A DNA stretch of 64,000 nt, taken from Rallus limicola. Its lineage: Eukaryota > Chordata > Aves > Gruiformes > Rallidae. Where the stretch lies: NCBI GenBank assembly GCA_022605955.1, contig JAKCOZ010000007.1, forward strand, positions 16,350,001 through 16,414,000. The letters run 5' to 3'. The notes below the pieces were generated by a model that worked only from the letters and a program-made list of their open reading frames with translations, did not search any database and was not told where the DNA came from. This document shows positions 12,939-26,387 of this stretch, one piece after another. How positions within the stretch are numbered: the stretch's first letter is position 1; each line of letters opens with the position of its first letter. The position numbers and the translations under genes were made by a program.

Positions 12939-13997
12939 GTACAAGGACTGCCACACAGTGGTCACTAATTCATCAGTCCAATTTCCTATTTCCACCAGTA
13001 AGCGTATCAGATCCTTCAGCTGATTCACAGACGAACACATGAAATCCTGAATTACAGTGTTGTGAAATAATTAGGTAGCAAGGAAAGTTTCTTAATTAAT
13101 GCTCAATGAATGATTGAGGGTTTGAATATCTTTACCGTTTTAAATCTTGGCTCTGGTAGCTGAGTACTCCTATATGGTTGTGACATGCTCAGCCGTACCT
13201 TGGCGCTAGTAAGCTTTGCTAAAAAATATGCAACGAGTTCAAAAGGCCAATTGTATATTTGGTGGAAATGATTTAATTTTATTAATGTTAAACTCGCTGC
13301 ATTCCAGATTCTGTGTACAACTTGTTCAGGCTCCTTTCTGGACCATCAGTCTCTGTCAGTCCATGAAGGTTGAAACTCTTATTTCTGTGAAAGCTGGAGT
13401 GCAGGTAAGTACAGGGCTGTTTCATAATCAGGTCACAAAGAACCTGTGCTTTGTTTGTGGGCTTTTTTTTATTATTTCTGAAGGGTTTTGCTCTTTTCAA
13501 AAGAAATTATTCTAGTGCTGTCAAGGCAGAAACACTTTTTCAATTTTTTTTCCTCTTCCAACTATTAGAGAATTTGAGGATTCAGCAATATTTTCTTTTT
13601 TCCTGGCTTTCACTCTTGTTCAATCTGTGGCCGTTGTTTATGAATGAAGAACTGTTATGAAATGAAGCTGATAAAGCCTCATCTAAAATCATTATCAGGA
13701 ACTACTTCCTGGGTTTGGGAGCACAATAGATGAATAGAGTATTCTGCACTTGAATGCTGCTCTTCTTATATAACGAACAAGCTTTCCCCAAAGTGCCAAA
13801 ACCTCTCCCCTGCGTATTAGTCAGTCTTAAATTGTACCAAACTTTAAAATAACTTATTCAACAGACACATTACTCGTTCTGATTTGTTTAAAGCAAGTTT
13901 GCATGAAATGTAAAATGTAACTTCTATTGAGCTGTACTTCTCCTCTGCATAAGATTTTTAAATGTCTATTCAGGATTAAAGATTAATTTGAAGTCCC
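12939..13997. other. AT-rich non-genic DNA
   Basis: No gene or repeat recognised. The 99-codon frame at 13216-13515 is opposed by a 70-codon minus frame and shows no domain. Confidence 0.65.
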
Positions 13998-13998
13998 T

Positions 13999-14104
13999 GG
14001 GCTAAATTCTGATCTTGCATTTCACCAATGTCATGGATTACCTGGCAGAGAATGAAGTGTCTCTGGGTTATATCAGTATAAGTAGGTCTGCAAATTTGGG
14101 GCCT
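13999..14104. mobile_element. Second palindromic MITE-like relic
   Basis: The left end reads gggctaaattctgatcttg and the right end reads gcaaatttggggcc, a diverged inverted pair. Inside are 'tttcaccaatgt', 'tggattacctgg' and 'atatcagtataagt'. This order matches my memory of a common sauropsid palindromic element with 'ggccaaattctgatct' ends, 'ttacaccagtgtaa' inner arms and 'gagtaactcc' near the centre. Its family name is not recalled and no alignment was run. Confidence 0.6.
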
Positions 14105-15595
14105 AAGTTACTATGACAATAACTTCTTTTTATTCTGCAAATATTTATATACAGTTTCTAATGGGTTTTGGCATGTATTTTCTAGGTTTGTTCCAAGATA
14201 AAATGTAATAAGTTCTCTGAGAAAACACAGGTTTTGAGGCAAATATAAAAGTTTGCATTCAGAAGCATCATTTTTACAGCAGAACAAGCTTCTATCAGCA
14301 AAAATTAAAGTATTTTGCCAATGCAAAACAGTGAATGACTTTAAATCTTGCACAGCTTCCAGTGAAATTCAACAGCAAGTAACTGCACAGGCCAAAGACT
14401 GTTAGGCCTCTATGAAACTTTTAAGCTTAGAGCTTCTAGTCTGTATTTACTGTTCTACTTTCATCACTCTTGCTAGCAGAGAACTGAAAATATTTTTCCA
14501 TAGTCTCCATAGTACTGCTCCTTTTATCAGCAGTTTTACCACATAAGGTATTCTTGAACACAGGAATAGCAAAGGTTAAAATCCAAATAGTTTTTCTAGA
14601 TTCATGGACCTTCCTCATAAAGCCAAGTGTTTAAGATTAAACTAGTTGTGTCACTTTATATTCATTTTTGTTCAGTATTCATTAGTGAGAAGCAGCGAGT
14701 GAATTTATTCAGTTTCACTCATTTTACTACAATGTCTGCATTCTATTAATAGCAAAACCAAATGGTTTTGTTTTTCTTTTTGATGGACTATATGTATTTT
14801 CACTCACAACACCCACTACTTAAAAAAACCCCAAACATTTCAACTTTATTTACTCAGATGAGAAAAGTTTCATTTATTTAGCATACATCATAAATAAAAT
14901 TTATAAAAACTCATGGTGTGTTTTCCAGACTGCCTTGATAAAATATGCTCTGTCAATATCAAGTGTTACTTCAACAAACATTTAATTACATTATTTTCCA
15001 ATGTGTAGGTATAAATCTGAATGAGACTACCTTCTGAAACATGGTGAAAAGAAAGCAGATGAAATCATTTAAAATTAAACCCCTGGATACAGATACCTCT
15101 GTTTTGCTAAATCAGAGAGATCAGTCACGGTTTTTAACTTATCTGTTTTTATTCCTTGACAAAGAACTGGAGTGCAATTTGGACTTCTTTTTCTTTTTGG
15201 TTATTATTTTATTTATATTCACGGAAGTGGGCTAGGCATATAATAGAAAATGAAATGTCTTTGGCGCTAAACATTTGTAGTCTAAGTAAACAATAGTCAG
15301 TGTAAAGACAATATGACAGAGTAGAAATCACTTACTTTCGTAGAATAATAATATACAAGGTAATGACCTGTAGCTGTTGTTTTATTGCTTTTTTTTTAAT
15401 TTGTAGAAGAGCCTAAAGTTGCAGGTCACAGTGAAAAATCTTGAGATTTAAAGAAAGCTTAAAATTGTAGATCAAAGGTCTGAGGACTTCATCATAGATC
15501 AACTCAAACAATAAATTCTGTAGTATTTCTACCATCAGTTAATGACAGAATTAAACATGATGGCCTGGATGGTTCTTTGGCTGAAGAAGACCATA
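14105..15595. other. AT-rich non-genic DNA
   Basis: No gene or recognisable repeat. All open frames are under about 80 codons and lack motifs. Confidence 0.65.
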
Positions 15596-15599
15596 AATC

Positions 15600-15710
15600 G
15601 TAAGTCTTGCAAACTGTGACAGGGAAAGATCCTTCCCCACAAACTGATTTTCTGGGCCTCTATGAGATACATGGTACTAGTCTAGATAGACCTTTGATCT
15701 TATGAACTCA
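15600..15710 (+). mobile_element. Ancient CR1-type LINE 3' end
   Basis: The segment runs gacagggaaagatccttccc, then gggcctctatgagatac, then actagtctagatagaccttt. It follows the order of the old reptilian CR1 3' end: 'gatccttccc', then 'gatactgggctagatggacctttggtctgacc', then a short tail. Divergence is high. The copy is 5'-truncated and non-functional. Confidence 0.6.
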
Positions 15711-18700
15711 CATAGTCTTTGATTATCATTGTTTGAAAGTTCAGCTTTAATTATAGCCTGTTCTCACTGTGTCCTGGTTCCTTCTCCATCGTTCTCGCTT
15801 TTCCTTACATTCCCCCATATTAGCCAGCATTAGCAAAGAATACCACCTCGCATGGGTTTTATCTAATACTGCTTCCTATGGGGCTGGATGTGAATGAGGA
15901 ATGGCATTTGATAATCTCTGACTCCATTGTAAATTAAATTTAAATTAAAAGCAGCTGGTTTTTTTAAAGCAAAAGACACATCTGCATTAAATATAATACG
16001 ACTTCATCTGGCTTGGGCTGTCAACACTTCAGTAAGTGTCAGACAGAAGATTCATATGGTTTTGGTCTTGTCACTGACTGTCATCCATTTCCTAAAGCTT
16101 TTGAAGTCTGTTCAGAAAGGTGGGCAGGAATTGATTTAAGTCATTTTTAAACAGTTAAATAATGACTTTCCTCTCTTGCCTGTACAAAGGCTACAGCATG
16201 ATGAATTTGGATAGTCAAGTACTAAGGCTATCAATACATAAGTAGCATTTGCCTTTGATGATGGTGTCTCATGAGCACTGGATTAACCAACAACAAAGGA
16301 GGCAGTTGGGAACAAGTCAGCCCCAAACTCACAGCCGCTCCTGGGAAAGACCTTTTCTGGTGGTTGGCATGTGGGTATTGCAGCTGCGAAAGCTCAGCGT
16401 ATGAGTGGCTACAGGTGTTGGCTTCATTTTTTTCTCCACATGTATTTGTAGAAAAATGGGCATTGGTGCCAGGGACAAAGAAAGGTTGTGCCAAGAAGTT
16501 ATAGAAAAAAAGAAAATTGCTTGTGACACAATACAATCCGTATTGCTTGTATGACAGCTATATGGTGTTCTGGAGAATTCTGTTTATGAATAATAATGGA
16601 GGTTCTGGCAATGATGGCGCTAACACTCAATGGAGAGGCAAACAAAGGGCATTTTGTTTCACATTCATATCTTTGGTAGTCAGGCATTTTGGAATCCTAT
16701 AATCACAGTGGTTTCCTTTTCTAGTTTCAATTAGGTCCTTCTTCCAGTCTCGTACATTTGTTTTCCCTGGTTTAAGCAAGATTATCTAACAGAGTTTTAA
16801 ATTAAATGCTCTTAAAATTACTCATTCAAATGTGATTGATTAGGTAGGAAAAACTGGCTCAATTTTCTGTGGGGAGGGGGGAAGAGGGAAGGAATGGAGA
16901 TAAAAGGGAAAAAAAATGAGAGGAAAGCTGTCTAGAAAGAATTTCTGCACAAATGTTTTATCTGAGGTAGAGAGAGGAATAATTATGCCTACATTGTACT
17001 GATAAAGTGGTGTAAGCCACAAATCTAGTAGATTGAAAAAAATGGGTGCTGTTTCAAAAAAAAAAAAATCTTTTGGCCAAATCCAATATCTCTTCTTCTG
17101 AAAAATTACTCAAAAATTTTGAATTCTGACTTTGAGAACCTTTAATTTTTTAATAAAGTCTCTGTGCCATGGAAGTCATGTCGTTTCTTCTGAACACCAT
17201 TCCTTACCAGTTCTCTCCTGATCATCTGTATCCTGGCAAAAGGAGAGAAAGGGGGACATGGTGTAAATGTCCAAGTTGCACAGAGGGAGCAGAATTAGAG
17301 AAGATGGTGCTCAGGAGAAGGGAGGGATCCATTGCTCAGCCCGCTGATCCCCAGAATAGTTGTCATGTGCAGATCTGAGACATCCATTCAGATGCTCAGC
17401 TGACTGTGCACCATCCCTGGGATCCTGAGAACAATAATGGCACTGAAAGAAAAATATTATCCTCTCTTGTATAATTTTAGATTATTTCTCATTCTCTTTG
17501 GCCCACTCATATTTTTTTCACCTGATGTTTTAATATGAGATCCTAGAAACAATAACACAATATCTCATTAAAGTCATATGCTGTGTGAAAGAGACTGGTT
17601 GATGGAGAATACAGTCTTCAGAGGATTTGGTGGAACATAGATTACTCTGCAGAGTTTTCTCTTTAAGGAAACAGACAATATGAACTGTGAAAAGTGGAGC
17701 AACTTTCCATCCAGTGTTCCATTCAGGAACACAAATCTTTCATTAAAAATAAAATCCTTAGACCACAAAGATAAAAACTCTGTACACAAGTACCACCACT
17801 ACCACCACCCCAAATCTGTCTATAGAGCATGCCAAAATTGCTATTGCTTCAAAGACAGGATAGTGTGTTTCTTGCATGCTTAAAAGGTCTGTTTAAGCAA
17901 TGCTAAACAAAGTAAATAATTTATATATTAGATTTACAGCACTAATTTGAAGTCTATCTTGGTTTTGCTTTCAGGACGACCAGTGTCTGACACTTTGCAA
18001 CAAGCAGCCAAAATAGAGGCAAATTGGGAGTAATCTACCTATCAGTACTGGATTTCTTCCTAACCTTTAATAACTAACAATAGACTTACACCTTGAAACA
18101 CCAAAATTAGTGTCACTTCCAGATTTGAAATTGTGACAGCTGGGGACATATTTATTATCTATAAGTATATCCTTCTAGGAAATGGTATCATTTTTACTGA
18201 GGAATAGTTTGAACTATTCAGTTGGTCTTCACGGTACAATTAGATCTCCTTTAAACTCTAGTTTACTCTTGCAAAGTAGTGGTTCTTCATATCTTTTTTC
18301 TTTTGGAGATTTATCTGCACATATATAGAACGTTTTGCTACTTGTTTGGAAAGTAAGTCAGCCTGACTTGTGGGATTTTGCACTAATGGCCTATATATTT
18401 TTGGTCTCTGGTTTGATATTTGCTTCAGGCCTTTTTATTTCCTGCATGATTTCTCTTCATTACTAATAACCTTCCCAGGTGATCATTTACCAAATCAATT
18501 CAGTAATCCCTCCTGTTTCCCCAATCACTTGGATGCAAACCCTCATAATTTATCACCTCATCCTAAAGAAACGTCAATCTCTCTCTTCATGTTTGTTCCC
18601 GGTGTCCTAGGTTCACAAAAGGGTTCCCTGATGAAACCTAGAACCACCCTTATAGGTCTGCCTTGGTGAATTCTTTTGTATGATATAAACTAGGTTAAAT

Positions 18701-21700
18701 TCTGGTTAGTTCAGGCAAGGTGTGAGGTTAGCAGTGTTTCCTCTTCCTGCTTCAATGGCCACCAGGTAAAGGAAACAGAATTACACTGGCCCTAGCTCTG
18801 ACCTCCAGCCTTTAATGTCTGGCTGCCAGCCCCATACCTGCCCGACTCAGGTCAGTGGGATGGTGTGTCTGTCATTGAGGCCACTGCTCAGCCAGCTTCA
18901 CCTTGACACTTGGCTGCTGGCACCTGACCAGCGCTCACCAGCCCCTGGCAATGGTTCCTGCTTGAGTCTTTTCTAATGGTTTTCCCTGGATATTTTGGAC
19001 CCAAACAGATTACAATTCTGTCCTATTTTATTTCTTTACAGTGTGTCATATAAATAACCATAAGACTCCGGATTAGTGGTAAGTAGTACATCAAACCAAA
19101 TACCTGCTGCTCAGAGTTTGAGTAATATGAGGGAAATAAGTACTGAGAAAAATAGGACTCTTTCTTACAATTATTTTGAATTTTACACAGGTCAAGAAAC
19201 TTTTAATTGCTCTCAGTTTTGCTTTTTTAAAAAATATATATTTTGCAAAGTCCATTCTCTGTTGTGTCAGCTATCACAGGCTCCTAAAGAAGTAGACTAT
19301 AAGGCAACACATCTATTGTCATGGATCTCCATCAGAAGTGATCAAACTAGTGAAGCACCCTGGGAGCAGAGCAGAGCAGAGCTGGCGCACAGACCTTCAG
19401 CAGCATACTTTTGCTTCATACAGAAGTGCCTGAGGGAGACTGGAGCCCTGGCCCATGGGAGACTGTGGCACATGAGACTGCTCAGCTGTTTCATCTGTCC
19501 TACCCATGCAAAACAGCTGAATCATCAAAGAATCATCAGTGGGATTTCCAGGAATAATTTTGTTTTAACATAATAGGGAGACCATCAGTGGACACCCTTT
19601 TATTTTGATCAATAACAGAGCTGTCTACCATTGTACAGAAACTTTCTGAGATATTTATCTAGGTGTCATCCTATCAAATGACAGAATATACGTGTCATTT
19701 TTAGATTATATACCTAAGGAACATCAGTGACGGTAGCTACTATATGACAAGCAAAATTAAAATGTTAAGAACTGTGAGAATTTGGAAAAACCTTAAATAT
19801 ATATGACCAGTAGAATGTAAACATCTGCTGTGTGAGATAATAGAAGGACTTTTTTGAATTTTAAAAGTTATAAGAAAATAAATAAAGAAGAGTAAAGGGA
19901 TTGAGTCATTAGTCTCTTGGCCAGAAAGCCACCAGAATCCTTTATTATTTAGCAACCTCTTGTTTCAGAGCATTAAAGTCTGAGGACATCTATGATGGCT
20001 TGTTCTGAAAATACACATGAAGGTTAATCCTGGGCTAATATGACAGTCTAACAGGGTAGCTGTCCAGGCTGCCTTTGCATAGTTTGGCTTGGCAAATACT
20101 TTACTTTTGTAGCTTAAAACCAGCTTTATTCTGTTCATTGTGTGTCACAATAAATCTCTCCTACTGATATGGATAACCAGGAGTGTCTAGAGAATTCAGT
20201 CTCCTGTAATTATTTAGAGCTTTTATAGGGCTTTAAAATATAGCATGTTGCAGCAAACAGTTTTTCTGGACTTGTCAATGGAAACAAATATCTCTATATG
20301 TCCCTCTTGCTTCTTTTCAGCATTCTTCTCCCACAATACTGGACTGAAGTCCAGTCAGCCAGTCCGTATGACAGTCAAGGCAGACACAGGCTTTCATACA
20401 GAGGGCTTCAGATAAATACGCTGTTTGGAAGCGGACCTAGAAGCTTTGGTCTAGAAGAGAAATGTACTCCAGAGTACAATGATGCATTGCACTCCTTTTG
20501 TATGTATATTCTTGGGAAATCAATAACGTTACTGTGACATGGCCATCCGTATGTTATGTAAAGGGCTATATGTTGTGAATTGTAACAGAGGCGGGATCCA
20601 GAATGTCTACTGGCAACGGAGTATAACATTGCCACACAGAGCTTTATTACAAAAGTAAACTGCAGGTTTTGTAGTGGATTCCTCATTCCTGGATGTATTG
20701 ACTGTATTTATTTCATGGAAGAGATTAATGGAATGTTTAAACAGAGATTTTGCAACCTTCATCCTTGTTGGTAGATGCTTTTGTCTTTCTGTCTTAGCTT
20801 GAAGCATCATGTGTCTTTCAATGGAGCTATTTGACAGTTGACATTTTCTGCTTTTACTTCTACTCCAGCTGCTAATTGCATATTTACAATCCTTCAATCA
20901 AGGGGAAAAGAGAAACAGATTAGAAAAATTTTCAGTCTGTCAAGCAAACCATACATATAATGAAACATCCACTCATTAAACATAGAGAACTTGTATAGCT
21001 TTAATAATAAGTGTTATAAAGGGCACAAAGGTATTATTAATTCTGAAGGAATGCAGGACTGGAAAAACAATAAGTCATTTTGACAGTTGCTATGAAGACT
21101 ATTACCAAATGTTATGTTTACTTCACTAGGTTCAATTTATAAAACAAGTCCCATAAAAATCTACAGCCTAATCAATTGAGATGCCCTGTTACAAACAGCA
21201 GCTAATGGAGTGAGGTTCTGATATATTGATTAATGATTGAGTTGTGGTCATGGATTTTACAAAATTAAGATATTTAGTAATGTGGGTTGCTTCTATACAT
21301 TAAATGAAAAACTGTGGCAACGAATTAAAATGATAGAATAAAGATTTAACACTGTAAATGTGGGGTTTTTTGCAAGTTAAGGAAGTGAATATATCTGAAT
21401 GTGTTATTATCTTTCTAAAAGGAATTCAAAAAGGTGTATTTATTATGCAAATACAGATACAGGAGCTTTTGTTCCCTTGCTGTAATCACTGATTAAATTC
21501 CTCCATACATCTCTCATGAAAATTAAATTTGGGGGACATAAGAAATTCTCTTGTTTTTGAGTGAGCTGGTTGCAATCCTGAACATAATCAAGCAAGCTGA
21601 CAGTATGTATGATTATATATGATATCACTCTGCAGGAGACAGTTCCAATATTGTATCTGCACCCCTCCATTCATTATTGACAAACATGTGCCTGGAACTC

Positions 21701-22305
21701 ATTGCAATGTTACAACTGGCATTCTGAAATACTGTGATTTCTTTTTCTTGTAGTCAGGACTTGGATTCCCCATAGGATTTATGCACACTGCATTGTATTA
21801 TTCAGTACATGTTCATGACTTCCACTAGTATTAGGAAAAGCTATGTGTATACATTCAGAGTAGAATATATCCCATAGTGGATTTCAGAAAATATAACATA
21901 CAGTTACTTTAAAACACATGGTTAACAAAATAGGAACTGAAAGATAAGGAAGGGAAAACAAGCAATTTAAAAAACATTCACCCAGTAGGTTTGATCCTGT
22001 TCCCATTCTCTCCATAGTAAATCATGAGTTGCTTTACAAAAGTCAATGTGAGTTGGCACAAAGCTGGTAGGAAATCAAACTTTAGCCTATCCTGCTTAAT
22101 AACCTGAAATACATTCTTCATTTTAAAGCAGCCATTGCTCTGAAACCTGAAAACTGGTAGATGCATTCACACTTTTCATCAGGTCACAAAATATTCTTTA
22201 TAAGACCATAACTGAGTGTGGCAATAATAACACCGCAATAGGTGGTGGCAGCGCTGAAAAGGCTAACTGGGGCTGGGGACACCATAATGGGACTCAAAAG
22301 ATGAG
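15711..22305. other. Non-genic DNA, mostly AT-rich
   Basis: No supported gene. The 165-codon frame at 19076-19573 begins with GTG, has no domain and no plausible splice signals, and is treated as chance. A locally GC-richer patch lies at about 18.73-18.97 kb and a purine-rich tract at 16.86-16.93 kb. An A13 run is at 17056-17068. The block 21.12-21.36 kb is a candidate conserved noncoding element. Confidence 0.65.
16863..16926. repeat. Purine-rich tract
   Basis: A strongly asymmetric plus-strand stretch of G and A with very few pyrimidines. Low-complexity sequence of this kind can adopt non-B DNA, but nothing here shows a role. Confidence 0.7.
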
Positions 22306-22309
22306 TTTC

Positions 22310-22425
22310 CTGTTCTGCCAAAATAGCATCAGCAAGTCATTTCCCTCTCAGAGGTTCTGTCTCCATGATCTTAAAATGAGGATGCTGATACCATTAACAG
22401 CTTTGATATCTGCTGACAAAGAGCA
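22310..22425 (+). mobile_element. MIR (CORE-SINE) relic
   Basis: Matching blocks appear in the correct order: tctgccaaaatagc, then agcaagtcatttccctctc, then ggttctgtctccatgat, then cttaaaatgaggatgctgat followed by accatta. This parallels the MIR consensus 'ctgccacttactagc', 'ggcaagtcacttaacctctc', 'gcctcagtttcctcat', 'ctgtaaaatggggataat'. MIR-type SINEs are tRNA-derived, depended on L2-type LINEs, and predate the split of mammals and sauropsids. Only the central and 3' parts are visible. Confidence 0.68.
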
Positions 22426-23979
22426 GAGGGAATTATATCAATACAGTTTACAGTTGGGCAGTGGATACAACCAGTGGAACAGAGGTAGCTCCTGAAGAAA
22501 CACCAGCTTCTAGGAAGGCAGAATATCTCTCTCTGGATCTCAAGGCAGCCACAATCACCACCTCTGCTATTTATGTCTGTTCAGGTGATGATTTCTCTGT
22601 CTAAGAAGTGAAAACAAAAATCTGGTTTTCTAAGGGTACCTGCTCCCTCACCCTCATTCACCAGAGGAGAGGCTAAGCAAGTATGTTCACCTGATCCTCT
22701 GCAGGCAGCTGCAAGCTATCTTTGGCGGTGCAAAGAGAGCAGATGTGGTCTGGTCACTTCCAAAAGCGAATCTGAGAAATGAAGATGAGTACTGCCCTCA
22801 GCCAAATCAAATAAACCTTTGTCAGAACCATTTCAGATCCAGCTAATGTCCAGTTAGGGCAGAAGACCATGCAAACATCCTCAGAGCAGAGGGTGCCCTC
22901 CCCAAAGATCAGGATGCAGTGCTGCACCCAGCCTATGCTGGGCTGCTCAGAAGAGAAAATGCTGGGATTTGGGAGGCCTCTTGAAATAAAAGGTCAAATC
23001 TGGAAAGCTTTTTGGCTTCCAGATGCTTCCAGTAGATTGATGAATAAAGATGATGAAAAAAATAAAAGAAATGAAAGGCTACAAAATGAAATCTAAAAGA
23101 AATCTCTGACTGTACCCAGCATCTGTCAGAAAAGGTCGTCTGTTTTACAAGCCAGGAAATGCACAACGAGAACGTCTGTAGCTATTTGTAAATAGTGTCA
23201 AATTTATGGAGCTGATTCAACATGAGCAAAAAATAGCCCTGGAAAAGAGTTGCAAAACACTCTAAGTGGCTTATTTTGACATTATAAAAACTTTTAAAAA
23301 TGTTATTCTGATTAAAAATTGATCTAAATTTACATTAGAACTATTTTTCAAGTAAACAAAGGACATCAAAGTGAAATAAAACATTTCATTTGGGTTCAAA
23401 CAAAATGTTTATTTGGATCCAAAATATTCTTCATTTTAGTCAGAGAACTGAAAAACATGCACTTATTTTCATAGCTTTCACTGTAACACCATTTTTTAAT
23501 TCTTTTTCCGCAACATTTATCATATTTTCTATAAAAAGCACTCATATGATATTTTCCCCAAGTGAACTGTAAGCTTATGATTTTGTCATAAACTGCCATC
23601 CTCTTTTTAAAATGTTAAATTCAGTGATTGGTTGTCATTGTTAGTAGTAGTATTGTTATTATTACTATTACTTAAGGTCAATGTAACAATGCCATCTTCT
23701 TTTCTGTATTCCCCTTCCTTTTCTGTTTTCTAAAATGTGGTACTTATTTAAATCGTACTCCCTCCCCTTCAATTACTTTTTCATTTTTATATTTAAGGTA
23801 GAAATAACTGAATACTAAAAACATCAAAGAAATTTTCTAATAGCTTCGTTTGGGGGAAAAATTGTCAAAATGTTCATTGAATCACTTGGAAATTTAGAAA
23901 ACTATTAAGAACAGTAAGTAACAACTGAAAATAAAAAAAATGAAGTTAATAAGAACTTCTCCTGATTTTCCCCCTTATT

Positions 23980-24295
23980 TTAGCCCTAGTTATCTTTTCA
24001 TCCTGCTTCCTTTTTTTCTACACTATTTTTTTCTTCTTTGTCTTTCCTTGTAGGTCTGAATCAGAAAGGTCTATCTGCAATTTAGATTTATTGGAATAGA
24101 GGTAAAAAAGAATAAGAGCAACTTTTCACTGTCAGATTTGTACAAAGGAGTCAGTGCAAGTGAAAGCCAAGTTCTTTCCCATTTATCTCTTATTCTTTTT
24201 TATCTCTATTCACTTTCTCTCTTTCCGTCCTTTCCACCCCTCTTCCTTGCCTTCCCTCATACTTTTTTTTCCCTCTATCCCTACCTTTAGTTTTT
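23980..24295. repeat. Pyrimidine-rich low-complexity tracts
   Basis: Two clusters of mixed T and C runs (about 23.98-24.05 and 24.17-24.295 kb) carry few purines. This explains the phenylalanine/serine/proline-rich open frame that overlaps the second cluster. No regular repeat unit is present. Confidence 0.7.
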
Positions 24296-25042
24296 GTAAC
24301 CATCCCTCACACATCCCTACTTATTATCCAGGGATCTATTCAACCACAGAAGTCTTGAATGTTAAGTGTGAGAAAGTGAAAAAGAGAAACTGTTGCAACG
24401 AGCAAGATGATAGATGATTTTCAGTAGGGCTTTTTTTTTTACCTGAAATGTTTTAATATTTTCAGCCAAAAAATGTTCCTATCCTTTCAATAGGTTAAAA
24501 AATAACCCCTGAAGTGTTGGTGTTGCCAGTATATATTACTATTGTTACAGAAGCCAGCCAGAGGGAGGAAATGACCTTTAAAATGAGAAGAAGAAAATTC
24601 TCATTCATTTCTGACTCTTCCCTGCTTTCCATTTGCTCTGTTTTTTCTCATTTTCTTCTCCTTGTTTTTACCTCATTCGCTTCTGCCAGTTCCTCTACAC
24701 TTTTCATTTTTTCTGTTTAATGAATGTAAGGCTTATAATGCACTTGAAATCCACTACCTTAATCTAATTTGAATGCAGACTGTAAGAACAAAGGTGAGAT
24801 GCCCTGTACCTATTTCAACTCCACAAAACCATAACAGAAATTAAAGCAAGAGAAAGAGTGTGGGAAATATGGCAGCGCAGTTGCTCCCTAGCCTGCAGCC
24901 TCATACAAAAATGTTCCTTAGGCACATCCATCACTACATCCTCAAACCATTCCCTCAGCATTTCAGGATGCTGCTGTGTGACTCCACTTTGTCCATGGGA
25001 TCATACTAAAGGGTTTCCTTGATGTGATGGCTCAGATGAAGA

Positions 25043-25068
25043 GGATAACCACTGTGGATAACCACTGC
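25043..25068. repeat. 13-bp tandem duplication
   Basis: Two adjacent copies of ggataaccactgt/c differ only at the last base. Confidence 0.9.
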
Positions 25069-25651
25069 CTCCCAAGAAGCCCTTTGTGCTCCCTTTGCCA
25101 GAGGCAGAGCTGGAGACACTGCATGCTGTTCCTCCAGGACAAAGCCCATCTGGACATGACTGCAGCAGACAGAAGGGTGCTCTGCACTACCCTGTCTTCA
25201 CGTGAGGCAGAGAGGAGCATCACCCAAGGGTACCTGTGGGAGCCTTTTTCTAACCACACCTGTGCAAGGACCCACATCATTTCAGTTCTCATGTCAAGTT
25301 CGTACTTTAGGAAGAACCATATATACATACAAACTCCCTGTGCACTGCAGCACCAAAAAGTGTAGACAGGAGATATAGTATAACAGTTTCTGTGTTGCGA
25401 ACCAAATCAAGAAGTGCTGAAGTATCTCTTATAAATACACTTCTTTGGGAACAGAATCTGCAGAATGGATTCTTTGAAAAAAGATTCAGACATATGCTCC
25501 CTCCTCTGCTAAGTGCCCTGAGAAACAAAGCTTCAGATGTCAGCAGAAAGTTAATATATAGAGTTGGGAAACTTTAGAGGAAGGTTGTAGAACAAATTCC
25601 TTAAGGAGTTTGACCTTATATGAGCTTGTATAATGTTGCAGGAGGAAAATG

Positions 25652-25670
25652 AAAAAAAAAAAAAAAAAAA
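25652..25670. repeat. Poly(A) run, 19 bases
   Basis: Uninterrupted A19. No retroposed gene or SINE body is recognisable upstream, so it is reported as a simple homopolymer. Confidence 0.9.
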
Positions 25671-26387
25671 TCAAGGGAAAGAAAGTGAAACCACTAATAT
25701 CTGTCCAAAAGGAAAGAGAAAAATCAATATTCTAGATTTATTTAATGTTTTTGCTTGAAATAGGTTTCAAGAAAGGGAATCTTTCCTTTATCTCTAGATC
25801 TCCTCATACAGAAGGAGACTGAGAGAAAATTATTAGCCTTCTTTTAGATTTTATTTTTGAATATTCTAGTGAAGTACTTGACTCTGTCCTTCACAGTTCC
25901 CTATCCAAAACTATTTTACTGTTTGCACAAAGACAAGTGATGCAGGGTTATCTTGCAGTAACCATGACCAAGAAAATAGGAACACAATACACATCATTTG
26001 AAATGCTTGTTTTCTGGGCTTCTTTATTAATCTTCAGTGTCATTACTTCCCTGGCCGTATGAATTAGGGAACTTCACGTTCCCTAGCTATAACACAAACT
26101 GGTCTAATGAACTGACAAAACCTATCTTCTCAACTTTACTTGGTACAACCCTTCTTACAGATGAAGTCTGGATTCTTCAGGTGTGACTCTCATGGGTCCA
26201 GCTTTGCATTCACATAGGCTGACACTGCCCACAGACACGGGCTCAGCCCCAGTTTAGCCTGGATTGACCACAGAAGTCAGAAAAATGCTGTCTTCCTTGC
26301 AGTTTTATATCACTACAGATGGTTTGTGCATGTTTTGAACCCTTTGCAGTCAGATGAGAGTCGGATTTGGATTTTGTTTGTTTGTTT

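Larger units (their letters stand above)
22426..26387. other. Non-genic DNA with pyrimidine-rich tracts
   Basis: No supported gene. Between about 23.94 and 24.30 kb the plus strand is dominated by C and T. A 13-bp tandem duplication lies at 25043-25068 and an A19 run at 25652-25670. Open frames at 24.15, 24.51 and 25.02 kb fall in these biased regions or overlap opposite-strand frames and show no domains. Confidence 0.65.

Noticed and set aside
19076..19573. 165-codon open frame on the plus strand
   Set aside because: Starts at GTG, no domain or signal, composition like surrounding DNA, no plausible splice or promoter context. Frames of this length occur by chance in 64 kb.
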